Positions 42,539 to 50,567 of a stretch of 64,000 nt of DNA are shown here, in pieces. A program made the position numbers and the translations under genes. The stretch is from Pusillimonas sp. UBA3987 (GTDB taxonomy: Bacteria; Pseudomonadota; Gammaproteobacteria; Burkholderiales; Burkholderiaceae_B): the NCBI GenBank assembly GCA_002384935.1, contig DGCD01000010.1, positions 82,612-146,611 of the forward strand. Direction: 5' to 3'. The notes under the pieces are model-generated. The model searched no databases. It worked only from the letters and a program-made list of their open reading frames with translations, and had not been told where the DNA came from. How positions within the stretch are numbered: position 1 is the stretch's first letter; each line of letters begins with the position of its first letter.

Positions 42539-43907
42539 AGCTTTGTCCTATAAAGGCAATGTCACCTTCGGGCTCCACCAGTTCGGCGGGGTTCTGTTCG
42601 ATGGTAATTTCGTACAGCATGGGCTCGACAACTGAAAATCCACTGGTCAGGCGTATCTGGCTGGGCGCGTTATCTTTGATTGTGCCCAGTTTCTGGATTG
42701 CCGGTGAATTGGGTTTTCGGCGCCATAAGACCAGCGTTTCATTGGTGTCCAATTGGCTTTTCAGCAGCGGCTCAAGATGCAATACGCCGGGTTCACGCGA
42801 AACAATCAGCCAGCCCGGTGTCGATGTGCTGCCCGGCGGTTGCAAGACAACTGTGTGCAAAGATAACGGTTCCGGCGGTGCATTTTCCGTATTTTCGGCC
42901 GTGTTGTGTGAGGCCAGTTCGGATTGAATGGGTGCCAGCCAGATATAAAGGCCAAATACCAATATCAGCAAGAAAATTGCAATGGCCAATATGTGCAATT
43001 TGCGGCTTTTTCGTGGTCGCACCGGTTCAGGTTCGGACAATCTTGGGCCAGGATCGGGCACTGCCTGGGCTTGTGGTTTGGGCGTTGCGGGTTGCGTTTC
43101 GTGGTCTGTTGTCCCACTGACCGGGTGGATGTTTTTTTCAGGCGTTTTCAACGGCTGTGGAATAATCGTCAGTTGTAACGTCTTTTGAACTTTTTCCCAT
43201 GTTTGTTCGTCGGGATCGTTTATGGCCAGGATAGGTGTTAACCGGAAAAATAATCCTTCCCAGTAGAGTGCCTGCTTTAAGGCATTGTCGTCTTCGGCAA
43301 TAGCCGACTGGGCAGCACCGGCCTGGTTTGGGTCAAGCAGGCCAAGCACATAGAGCGCAATCAAGGCCTGACCGGCCTGGGATCCCGATTGAGGGACGGT
43401 CGGTGTCCGGTTAAATGTGGTGGTCAGGTCTGTGAGTATTTCAGGCGCGTCAATATTCAATACTGATGCAATGTCGACACTGTTTAAACCTCGGCAATAG
43501 GCCAGAACGATACATTGTGCGTTTTGCTCGTTCAAATGCGCCCGAAGTGGTGGCTCGAAGTGATCCAGGCAGGGGCTTATGTTGTCCAGCCAGTGCTGTG
43601 CCGCGATAATGCGTTCGGATTCATCCGGCGTGGTTTGCCGCTGCAAAGCCTGCAGGCGATAGCGAAAAATACTGAAAATCCAGGCATAAGCCGGGCCATG
43701 AACCGGATTGAAGTGGCTTGCGTGTTGCCAAACCATGACCATACTGTCGTGCAATGCTTGCCGGGCCAAGGCTTCGTCGTTAAGAACATGCAGTGCCAGC
43801 GCCTTGATTGAAGGGGCAATTTGCCGGTAAATCTGCTCCAGACCAGTCGTTTCTTTTTTTGCGCAACGTTGCAGGGCTGGGTCAAGGGAGGGTAGCGTAG
43901 CGGGCAT
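42483..43907 (-). CDS. ECF sigma factor fused to RskA-type anti-sigma factor
   Basis: One continuous 474-residue frame contains two proteins normally separate. Residues 22-92 match sigma region 2 (YRQIAPSIKALALHVLNDE, then HFNPVHGPAYAWIFSIFRYR). Residues 115-166 match region 4, with a helix-turn-helix around GLNSVDIASVL. Residues 180-245 match the anti-sigma domain of RskA (ALYVLGLLDP, then ALKQALYWEGLFFRLTPILA and TWEKVQKTL). A Pro-rich linker leads to one transmembrane helix (about 304-325). The periplasmic part (about 350-474) resembles the RskA C-terminal domain. Sigma and its inhibitor would be held in cis at the membrane until proteolysis. Divergent from the exporter gene; convergent with DUF455. 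Homology is by motif reading only. Confidence 0.8.
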   Translation of the reverse strand: MPATLPSLDPALQRCAKKETTGLEQIYRQIAPSIKALALHVLNDEALARQALHDSMVMVWQHASHFNPVHGPAYAWIFSIFRYRLQALQRQTTPDESERIIAAQHWLDNISPCLDHFEPPLRAHLNEQNAQCIVLAYCRGLNSVDIASVLNIDAPEILTDLTTTFNRTPTVPQSGSQAGQALIALYVLGLLDPNQAGAAQSAIAEDDNALKQALYWEGLFFRLTPILAINDPDEQTWEKVQKTLQLTIIPQPLKTPEKNIHPVSGTTDHETQPATPKPQAQAVPDPGPRLSEPEPVRPRKSRKLHILAIAIFLLILVFGLYIWLAPIQSELASHNTAENTENAPPEPLSLHTVVLQPPGSTSTPGWLIVSREPGVLHLEPLLKSQLDTNETLVLWRRKPNSPAIQKLGTIKDNAPSQIRLTSGFSVVEPMLYEITIEQNPAELVEPEGDIAFIGQSFRLQVPDPEPEAPPTRAQ

Positions 43908-43980
43908 GCAAGCTCCAGGAGGGCAGACAAAAGCGTTTCTGTCGTGGTTATGTTCAGCTTGTTTATTTTCTCACAGTAAA

Positions 43981-44007
43981 ATGGACCATGCGTCATGGAC
44001 CGGTTCC
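43981..44007 (-). promoter_or_regulatory. Candidate ECF-type promoter and direct repeat
   Basis: On the minus strand GGAACCG (44001-44007) is followed after 15 bases by TCCAT (43981-43985), close to the GGAACTT-N15-TCnnA layout of ECF sigma promoters, about 75 bases before the fusion ATG. On the plus strand ATGGACC occurs twice, 14 bases apart (43981-43987 and 43995-44001). This would allow autoregulation but is not demonstrated. Confidence 0.35.
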
Positions 44008-44032
44008 TGATGACGGTCAACAGAAGAAGTCA

Positions 44033-45820
44033 ATGAAATTCTCTCATCGGGGCCCTGCGCCTACCAATCGTAACGATCTTCAAACCATTCGTTCCTTGTT
44101 GCCTTATGTCTGGCAATTCAAGTGGCGCGTCATGCTGGCCATGGTCTGTCTGGTGGGCGCAAAAGTGGCCAGTGTGATCGCGCCGCTGTATTTGAAAGAT
44201 ATCGTCGATCAACTGGACATGCCGCCAACGGCATTGGTGGTGCCTATTGGCGCGTTGCTTGGTTACGGCCTGGCGCGCTTAAGCACGAGCATATTTGGCG
44301 AGCTGCGCGATGCGTTGTTTGCCCGGGTTACCCAGGGCTCGGTGCGCACCATTGCCACACGTGTATTCCGCCACTTGTTTTCCTTGTCGCTGCGTTTTCA
44401 TTTGCATCGCCAGACGGGCGGGCTGAGCCGCGACATTGAACGGGGCACCAAGGGTATCGGCTTCCTGCTGAACTTCACCGTGTTCAACATTTTGCCGACG
44501 CTGCTGGAAATAACCATGGTTGCGGCGATTCTGTTCTGGCGTTACGACTTCTTGTTTGCTGTGGTTACGCTTTCAACGATTGCCACGTATATCGCCTTTA
44601 CGCTGATTGTGACGGAAAAGCGCATGGTGTATCGGCGCAGCATGAACGATCTGGACAGCAAGGCCAACAGCAAGGCAATCGATGCACTGATCAACTATGA
44701 AACGGTTAAGTACTTTGGCAATGAGAAGTATGAAATCGACCGCTACGACACCAATCTGGGTAAGTGGGTTGATTCGGCTGTCAAGAATCAGGTTTCGTTG
44801 AATTTCCTGAATATGGGCCAAGGTGTCATTATTACGGCGGGTATTACCTTGCTGTTGTGGTTGTCGGCCCTGGGGGTCGTGAATCAAACCATGACGGTGG
44901 GCGATGTTGTGCTGGTGTCAGCTTATTTAACCCAGCTTTATGCGCCGTTGAACTTTCTTGGCTTTGTGTATCGCGAGATCAAGCATGCGCTGGCCGATAT
45001 GGAGCGCATGTTCGGTTTGATTTCAGAAAACCGCGAAGTTCAGGATCAACCGGACGCCAAAGTCCTGGACATTCGATCCGCCGATGTTCAATTTGACGCC
45101 ATCAGTTTTGCATATGAATCGAACCGGCAAATTCTGTTCGACGTGAACCTGAACATTCCGGCTGGCAAAACGCTGGCCGTTGTGGGGGCATCGGGTGCGG
45201 GAAAGAGTACGTTGTCACGCTTGTTATTTCGGTTTTACGATGTAACGCAAGGCGCAATTCGAATCAACGGGACCGACATTCGCGACTTAACGCAAGACAG
45301 TTTGCGTCATCATATTGGTATCGTGCCCCAGGATACCGTTTTATTCAATGATTCGATTCTGCATAATATTGCCTATGGCGATCCCAAAGCGTCTTTTGAG
45401 GACATTGTGCAAGCGGCCAAGGCGGCCCGTATTCACGATTTTGTCTCACGTTTGCCCGATGGCTACGATACCCAGGTGGGTGAGCGTGGTTTGAAATTGT
45501 CCGGGGGTGAGAAACAGCGGGTGGCAATTGCGCGAACGTTATTGAAAAACCCGCCGATTCTTATTCTGGACGAGGCCACTAGTGCGTTGGATACACGTAC
45601 GGAAAGGCAGATTCAGGAAGAGTTGAATTTAATTGCCCGTAATCGGACCACTTTAATTATTGCGCATCGTTTGTCCACGATTGCTGATGCCGACATTATT
45701 GCGGTGATGGATCATGGGAAAGTGATCGAGCAGGGAACACACCGGCAATTGTTGCTGCTTAAAGGCCGTTACGCGCAAATGTGGCAAATGCAGCAGGTTG
45801 CCGAGGACACCGCAGGCTAG
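44033..45820 (+). CDS. Atm1-type ABC exporter (permease-ATPase)
   Basis: A 595-residue half-transporter: six membrane helices (about residues 30-310), then an ATPase domain with Walker A GASGAGKST, signature LSGGEKQRVAIARTLL, Walker B LILDEATSALD and IIAHRLSTIADAD. The helices carry FHLHRQTGGLSRDIERG, the glutathione-binding signature region of bacterial Atm1 and HMT1 exporters, which move glutathione-bound metals or persulfides. ATG at 44033 lies behind AGAAG; the 15-codon upstream extension crosses the promoter region. Divergent from the sigma/anti-sigma fusion. Confidence 0.9.
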   Translation: MKFSHRGPAPTNRNDLQTIRSLLPYVWQFKWRVMLAMVCLVGAKVASVIAPLYLKDIVDQLDMPPTALVVPIGALLGYGLARLSTSIFGELRDALFARVTQGSVRTIATRVFRHLFSLSLRFHLHRQTGGLSRDIERGTKGIGFLLNFTVFNILPTLLEITMVAAILFWRYDFLFAVVTLSTIATYIAFTLIVTEKRMVYRRSMNDLDSKANSKAIDALINYETVKYFGNEKYEIDRYDTNLGKWVDSAVKNQVSLNFLNMGQGVIITAGITLLLWLSALGVVNQTMTVGDVVLVSAYLTQLYAPLNFLGFVYREIKHALADMERMFGLISENREVQDQPDAKVLDIRSADVQFDAISFAYESNRQILFDVNLNIPAGKTLAVVGASGAGKSTLSRLLFRFYDVTQGAIRINGTDIRDLTQDSLRHHIGIVPQDTVLFNDSILHNIAYGDPKASFEDIVQAAKAARIHDFVSRLPDGYDTQVGERGLKLSGGEKQRVAIARTLLKNPPILILDEATSALDTRTERQIQEELNLIARNRTTLIIAHRLSTIADADIIAVMDHGKVIEQGTHRQLLLLKGRYAQMWQMQQVAEDTAG

Positions 45821-45867
45821 TTTCGAGCGTGGTGTAGGTTTGAAAATTGCGTCCCGAGGGACGCAAT

Positions 45868-46626
45868 TCATGCCCGCTGTACTTCTTTGGTCTTTATATC
45901 GGTGTCGAAAGTATTGTTGGCCAGGCTTGCCCAACCCAGTTTGGCACCGCGTGAAACGGCAGCATAGACAGCGGCATTGCGATTATGTACGTTCAGGCGC
46001 TGGTATAGCGTTTCGGTGTGTGCTTTTGCGGTCGCAACGGAAATGTTTAATTTTCGCCCGATCATTTTCATGGGATGGCCTTGGGCCAAAAGCACCAGAA
46101 CTTCATATTGACGAGGGGTTAAACCCAGCATTTCATGTTCACGTCGCGATTTTGGCGGGCGCACCGATAGTTCAATGGCGGGGGGCCAGCGTATTGGCGT
46201 GTAGGCCGTTACGATTGGATCGGATTTTATCTCAACCGGCGTTGCAACTTCAGTTTTCCTTGGAAAGCAGGTTCCACCAGCCAGGACAAGACGCACTGCT
46301 GCCTGTAGTACTTCGGAAGGACTTGAGCTGGCAATATAGCCTGCAATGGTGGGTGAGATTTTCGCGACATCATTTGGCAAAGTAGGCGCTTCGCCCATAA
46401 GCAAAATGGCATCGGGGGTGAACAATTGCTCAACTTCCTGGATTCGGTTCTGGGTATTTATTTCCCCAATTGACATTAACACAAGGTCATAATGTTCTGC
46501 GGGTGTCTCGTTTTCAGTAAGGTTCCCCTGGCTGTTCAGGATGGTATCGGTGCCTAAACCGGACAGAAGTTGAACGAGGCCCAGCCGAAGCAAAGGGTAA
46601 GGTTCAAGAATCATGATGCGTGCCAT
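45868..46626 (-). CDS. LuxR/NarL-family regulator with degenerate receiver (CsgD-like position)
   Basis: A 252-residue two-domain regulator. The N-terminal receiver fold lacks the phosphorylation set: the acidic pair is replaced (LEPYP), the Asp is Ser in LVLMSIG, and the conserved Lys is absent in AGYIASSS. The C-terminal LuxR helix-turn-helix is intact (LTPRQYEVLVLLAQG, then KLNISVATAKAHTETLY). It sits at the 3' end of the curli gene run on the same strand, as a likely curli regulator acting without phosphorylation, like CsgD. It is not clearly a CsgD orthologue. Confidence 0.8.
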   Translation of the reverse strand: MARIMILEPYPLLRLGLVQLLSGLGTDTILNSQGNLTENETPAEHYDLVLMSIGEINTQNRIQEVEQLFTPDAILLMGEAPTLPNDVAKISPTIAGYIASSSPSEVLQAAVRLVLAGGTCFPRKTEVATPVEIKSDPIVTAYTPIRWPPAIELSVRPPKSRREHEMLGLTPRQYEVLVLLAQGHPMKMIGRKLNISVATAKAHTETLYQRLNVHNRNAAVYAAVSRGAKLGWASLANNTFDTDIKTKEVQRA

Positions 46627-46755
46627 TTGCGATTTCCTTTAAGAAGAAAGAGTTAACGACTCTTCGCGACCGACAGCACAGGCGGCGATTCATACTACCG
46701 CCCGGCGTTCGTTTCAGCAAGCTGAATGTGGTATTTTTTGATATAAATCATCCTG

Positions 46756-47082
46756 TTAGCCTTGGGTAGGGCCGTTATTTTCACATTTGAACGTGAATGT
46801 TTTGTGGTGGCCCTTCGAATTCTTGATAGCGATTGTGATGCTGCAATGTTCGCTGTCGGTGCGGGTCAAGACGAGTTGGGCAAGTGCCTGGGTTTCGTTT
46901 GCCGCTAAGTGCACGCTTCCCGATTGGGCGGTCCGACTTGTTCCGGAACGCCCCTGATTGGTGGCTTCGATAAGATATTCAAGCGCCTGGCTCTCGGTGC
47001 TTCGGATAAACGGAACGATCACGGCCGGCTTGGCTTGGGTATAGGTACTTAACCAGACATCGAAATTCAGATCAGTATCCAT
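46756..47082 (-). CDS. CsgC/CsgH-like curli accessory protein
   Basis: A small beta-sandwich protein resembling CsgH/CsgC, periplasmic inhibitors of premature curlin aggregation. The region ALEYLIEATNQGRSGTSRTA with QSGSVHLAANET and LVLTRTDSEH matches the Ig-like core. The start is uncertain: GTG 47115 lies within a strong hairpin, ATG 47097 lacks a ribosome site, and ATG 47082 follows AAGG, so 47082 is used (108 residues). None gives a signal peptide, which is odd for this family. It follows the curlin gene. Confidence 0.6.
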   Translation of the reverse strand: MDTDLNFDVWLSTYTQAKPAVIVPFIRSTESQALEYLIEATNQGRSGTSRTAQSGSVHLAANETQALAQLVLTRTDSEHCSITIAIKNSKGHHKTFTFKCENNGPTQG

Positions 47083-47111
47083 CACATGAACCTTCATACA
47101 TTGCTTGTTGG

Positions 47112-47141
47112 CCACAACACCGGCTTATGCCGGTGTTGTGG
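47112..47141 (-). repeat. Perfect 13-bp hairpin between curlin and csgH-like gene
   Basis: CCACAACACCGGC (47112-47124), a 4-base loop and GCCGGTGTTGTGG (47129-47141). There is no T run on either strand. It may protect the curlin mRNA 3' end or lower expression of the downstream chaperone. Its presence argues against the GTG start at 47115. Confidence 0.7.
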
Positions 47142-47154
47142 CGTCCGGCTTGGC

Positions 47155-47916
47155 TTAATGCTGAATGACATTAGCCTTGTTGAAATGACCAACCTGTGTA
47201 ACGGTTGCGGTTTGGCCCGAGTTCTTCTGCATCACGTTGGCAACGTTGTAGCTGCCTGCTTGTGATACGGTCGATGTCAGGTCTTTGCCGTATTGGTCGA
47301 CTGAAGCGAGGTTATGACTGCCCGACTGGGTAATGATGGAGCTGTCGGGGTCGCCGCCGGTGCCGCGCTGCACACTAACGGCCTTGTTGCGATGGCCACT
47401 TTGTGTGATGGTGGATGACACGTTATGACCTGTTTGCCCGATATAAGCGTCATGTCCCCAACCGCTTAGCTGGTTTACGACAGCAACCTGGTTGGTGCCA
47501 TCGACAGTAACGGGATAACTCGGCCCACAACCGTACCATCCGCAACCACCGCCTACCATTGCAGTCGTGCCGCCTTGTTCGATAACCACTTTACTGTAGT
47601 CAGCGTTTTGAAAGACGTTGGCGCTCGAGTTCTGCACGTCTTCCTGACTGATGTAGTTGTCGTTGTTGCTGCCCCAACTGGTCAGAATATTGGCGGTTGT
47701 CGACTGTGTGTCTTGCTGAACCACGACGTTGTCGTTGGCGTGGCCATAGGTTGTCACCGTTGCTGCGGCATTTTGATTGTCATACTGCTCAATCGATGAG
47801 TCGTTGCCGAAACCATTTTGGTAAATGGTTGCGGTATTTTCAGCCATAGCTGATGACGCAACGCCGAATGCAAGGGTCAGACCGCAAGCTAACGAAGTTA
47901 ATTGATATATACGCAT
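47155..47916 (-). CDS. Curlin repeat protein (CsgA/CsgB-like amyloid subunit)
   Basis: A 253-residue secreted protein with signal peptide (cut after AMA, residue 25) and about nine curlin-type repeats. The last four are canonical: STITQSGHRNKAVSVQ, SIITQSGSHNLASVDQ, STVSQAGSYNVANVMQ, ATVTQVGHFNKANVIQ. It is longer than E. coli CsgA (151 residues) and is the only curlin gene in the locus. Between repeats four and five lies a Gly-rich insert with two cysteines (GGGCGWYGCGPSYP, Cys125 and Cys129). ATG at 47916 has a CAGGAG site. Secretion would be through the CsgG pore encoded upstream. Confidence 0.88.
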   Translation of the reverse strand: MRIYQLTSLACGLTLAFGVASSAMAENTATIYQNGFGNDSSIEQYDNQNAAATVTTYGHANDNVVVQQDTQSTTANILTSWGSNNDNYISQEDVQNSSANVFQNADYSKVVIEQGGTTAMVGGGCGWYGCGPSYPVTVDGTNQVAVVNQLSGWGHDAYIGQTGHNVSSTITQSGHRNKAVSVQRGTGGDPDSSIITQSGSHNLASVDQYGKDLTSTVSQAGSYNVANVMQKNSGQTATVTQVGHFNKANVIQH

Positions 47917-48003
47917 TGCTACTCTCCTGAATAAAAGACCGGGTTTGCTGCACCAGGATTCTGCCGGTCTTGGTAGCAGGCCTGGTTTGCCCGAAGGCAA
48001 GGT

Positions 48004-48954
48004 TTATTGCGTTTGCGTGAAATCTGAAGTGGTTGAGGCCGCGTTGGTTACTGCTTCAGCCGTTTGAATGGGCACCGAGTAGTTTGTTTCTTCTCGCAGA
48101 TAGTCCTGGATAATCGGCAAATTCCAGTCGGTTTCATTCTGTAAAGTCCATTGGCCGTCTTTCAGGCCTTTTACCGTTAAATAAATAACGGCCGACTCAA
48201 TGGCTTCCTTGACGGCGAGCTGGGCCGGTTCGTTGCGTGTAAGGCCGCCTTCAATTTCCAGCAGGTCTTTGAAATTCACGAACTTGAATACACTGGGTCT
48301 TACTTCGTATGAGAAAATGGTTTTTGTGGTTGAAACCGATTGAAGAATTTGTCCGGACCGGATATCGACGCTTCGCAGCGCAATCGTGATCTGGTCAACA
48401 CGGTATTGCGTCGACAGGCCAACACCCAGGAAACGGGCACCCAGGCCGCCGGTGCGTACATTGCTTTCATAGGCGATCACGCCCCCATCGATGAGAATGG
48501 AGGCCGGAACAAGCGGTGGAATCTGAATGGCCGGGGCGTCTTTGTCTTGTGATCCGTCCAGGGCGCGCACAATGCGGCGCTCTGTCAAGAGTTCCTGAAG
48601 GCTTTCCCGTTCAACGGGCGTGAACCAGCCTGAGTCTTTCAGTGCTTTAATCAGCATTGCCGCCGCGCCTTGTGTGACGGCGGTCGAGAAAGAGCTGTCT
48701 GGCGCCGCTTTGTACTGGCCCGTTTGATCCCTGAAGCCATAAACCGCCACCACAATTTTTCCTTTGGGTGGCGGCAATTTGAACAGGTCATGAGTTGATG
48801 GCGTTGCAGGGGTGAGTTCGGCCTGGTTTGCCACTTCAACCGGTTTTTGCAAAGGTGCGCAGGCAGCCAGGGCCAGGCAAAGCAAAGCCAGGCTAATCTT
48901 GGTGCCTTTGCGTAAAGGGGCAAGCGCCCGGGCATGATGTGCTTGGGCGTTCAT
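48004..48954 (-). CDS. csgG: Curli secretion channel CsgG
   Basis: Outer-membrane lipoprotein that forms the nonameric curli export pore. The 316-residue protein has a long basic leader, lipobox LAAC (Cys32), VVAVYGFRDQTGQYK and GGVIAYESNVRTGGLGARFLG, all conserved in CsgG. The C-terminal 40 residues are longer than in E. coli. The start overlaps csgF by 4 bases. Confidence 0.95.
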   Translation of the reverse strand: MNAQAHHARALAPLRKGTKISLALLCLALAACAPLQKPVEVANQAELTPATPSTHDLFKLPPPKGKIVVAVYGFRDQTGQYKAAPDSSFSTAVTQGAAAMLIKALKDSGWFTPVERESLQELLTERRIVRALDGSQDKDAPAIQIPPLVPASILIDGGVIAYESNVRTGGLGARFLGVGLSTQYRVDQITIALRSVDIRSGQILQSVSTTKTIFSYEVRPSVFKFVNFKDLLEIEGGLTRNEPAQLAVKEAIESAVIYLTVKGLKDGQWTLQNETDWNLPIIQDYLREETNYSVPIQTAEAVTNAASTTSDFTQTQ

Positions 48955-49403
48955 TGCGTCACCTCGAAAGTGGTACTGCTGCCGGTGGTTTTGTCCAGCG
49001 TGTTAATCGCTAAAGTGCCGTTGCCTGTATCACTGATGGTGATGATGAAACTGCCGGTTTCGACAGTACCGGGAACAAGTTGCCCCGTGACAGGATCGAA
49101 TAAATTCGAGGTTGCAGCCGAAGTGAGCCGCGATAGCACAGCGCGTTCAAGGCTTTCCTGGAACGCCTGCAATGGCGTTTGCTGGCCGTCTAATGGTGAC
49201 TGGTCATCGACATCGGGATCGGTGTGTTTATTGGTAGCCAATGCGGAATTGAGCAGTACCGAACCGTTTAACGGATTGCCTCCAAAAGACGGGTTAAGAG
49301 GGTAGTAAACCAGTTCGCTGGCGTTGCTGCCGATATTTGCGGTACATGTTAGTACGGCGAAGAGGGCAGCGAGATGACGTCGATGGTGGATCTTAGTATT
49401 CAT
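48951..49403 (-). CDS. csgF: Curli assembly protein CsgF
   Basis: Accessory factor that sits on the CsgG pore and couples secretion to nucleation. The 150-residue protein has a signal peptide followed by ELVYYPLNPSFGGNPLNG, the N-terminal CsgF segment that inserts into the CsgG channel. The C-terminal half is beta-rich. ATG at 49403 follows GGAGAAAA; the 7-codon longer start overlaps csgE and is less likely. Confidence 0.95.
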   Translation of the reverse strand: MNTKIHHRRHLAALFAVLTCTANIGSNASELVYYPLNPSFGGNPLNGSVLLNSALATNKHTDPDVDDQSPLDGQQTPLQAFQESLERAVLSRLTSAATSNLFDPVTGQLVPGTVETGSFIITISDTGNGTLAINTLDKTTGSSTTFEVTQ

Positions 49404-49420
49404 GATATTTTCTCCGTGGG

Positions 49421-49918
49421 TCACAATTCTTCGTCGGCCAGATCCTGACTTTGTGTCAGTGCTTTGCGAATCTCGCTTTCGATAATGTTTCGATGAACAA
49501 TCTCGGCTGCCTCTTCGCTGACCTTTCTGGCCGCCTGACGTGCAGGCGACAAAAAGATGCGAAACATTTGATTGCGTTGATATTCAATCCAGATTTCGCT
49601 TCCCCAACGCGCCGACGGGCGTTCGTATACGGTGAGTGAGTAGCGGTTGTCGCCGTCCTTTTGCCGCCAGGCGGTTACGAAATAGTGATAAAAATCTTTG
49701 CCCAGCACGGTGACCGTTCTGTTAATTACAATGCCGGTCAATGGGTCTTCCAGGAGGCGCCGGCTTTCTTTTTCTGCATTAGTGCTCCCATTGATGCCGC
49801 CATTACCGTTTTCCGGCGTGTCGTTCGCTGCCCATGAGACGGGTGTCATCAGACACAGTGCTGATGACAGGGCGACTTGCGAGCAAAACAGCATTGCATA
49901 GGCGGCTTTCATTTCCAT
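49421..49918 (-). CDS. csgE: Curli assembly protein CsgE
   Basis: Periplasmic specificity factor that caps CsgG and delivers curlin. The 165-residue protein has a signal peptide and the CsgE core DPLTGIVINRTVTVLGKDFY, then YSLTVYERPSARWGSEIWIEY and FRIFLSPAR. ATG at 49918 gives a normal signal sequence. It is first in a csgE-csgF-csgG-curlin-csgH order. Confidence 0.95.
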   Translation of the reverse strand: MEMKAAYAMLFCSQVALSSALCLMTPVSWAANDTPENGNGGINGSTNAEKESRRLLEDPLTGIVINRTVTVLGKDFYHYFVTAWRQKDGDNRYSLTVYERPSARWGSEIWIEYQRNQMFRIFLSPARQAARKVSEEAAEIVHRNIIESEIRKALTQSQDLADEEL

Positions 49919-50085
49919 TGTCCTGATTACTCGAATATTTCTGGCGTCGGGCAAACTTACATAAATTCAAGTTTGCGCATGTTTTGATAATTGCTTTTAC
50001 ATTTATGGGTTCATGATAGGGATCTGCAACGCCTTATACATTCGGCAAAAGACCTAGATTGAGGATGTTTTTTTACGTACGCGGA

Positions 50086-50107
50086 TTGAACTAGATCGTT
50101 AGTTCAA
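50086..50107. promoter_or_regulatory. Inverted repeat upstream of csgE
   Basis: TTGAACTA-N6-TAGTTCAA, perfect 8-bp arms, lies about 170 bases upstream of csgE and 35 bases after the pgaD stop. The flanking gap (49919-50141) is A+T rich, in keeping with a regulated curli promoter. It may be an operator; the cognate regulator is unknown. Confidence 0.4.
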
Positions 50108-50141
50108 ATGGCCTATGGCCTGTGTTACTAAAGTCAGATCA

Positions 50142-50567
50142 TTAGGCAATCAACCGCATCTTCTCGGGCGATGAGTGGCGTGTCTGTACATGACTGATTT
50201 GGCCGTTGTCTTCGTGGTGTATGACGCAAAGAACACTATCTTGCAGGCGGCTTATATCGTGTGCAGAAAGATGAAAGGATGATGACAGGGCGTCCTTGGT
50301 GAGGGGTTCGCCCGAGGCTGTTTGACGAGGGCAATACCGACTTTTGTTGTAGAGCGACCAGGACGTCAGTGCGACAACGGTAATTAAAAAGACCTCACCA
50401 AACCAAAGAAATGCAGTCGGACTCGACAAGTTCGACAGTGCCTGTGTGGGTATTGCAAAGACATCATTGACACACAGGTATAGAAACCCCGTCCAGCCCA
50501 AGCCGGTTAATGTGCTGTCGACGATTCGTGTTGTACGTGAACACCGGGTATGCAATAAAGTAATCAT
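50142..50567 (-). CDS. pgaD: PgaD-like biofilm polysaccharide synthesis protein
   Basis: A 141-residue protein with two hydrophobic segments (about residues 24-45 and 52-72), a size and layout expected of PgaD, the small inner-membrane partner of PgaC needed for poly-beta-1,6-N-acetylglucosamine synthesis and c-di-GMP response. Sequence in this family is weakly conserved; the call rests mainly on its place after pgaC, with starts and stops overlapping by 4 bases. Confidence 0.8.
   Translation of the reverse strand: MITLLHTRCSRTTRIVDSTLTGLGWTGFLYLCVNDVFAIPTQALSNLSSPTAFLWFGEVFLITVVALTSWSLYNKSRYCPRQTASGEPLTKDALSSSFHLSAHDISRLQDSVLCVIHHEDNGQISHVQTRHSSPEKMRLIA

Noticed and set aside
47112..47141. 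Hairpin as a rho-independent terminator of the curlin gene
   Set aside because: No T run follows on the minus strand, so it is recorded as a plain hairpin.
47155..47800. Repeat-rich curlin region as a CRISPR-like or minisatellite repeat
   Set aside because: The repeats are at protein level (about 22 residues) with divergent DNA; there are no fixed spacers.
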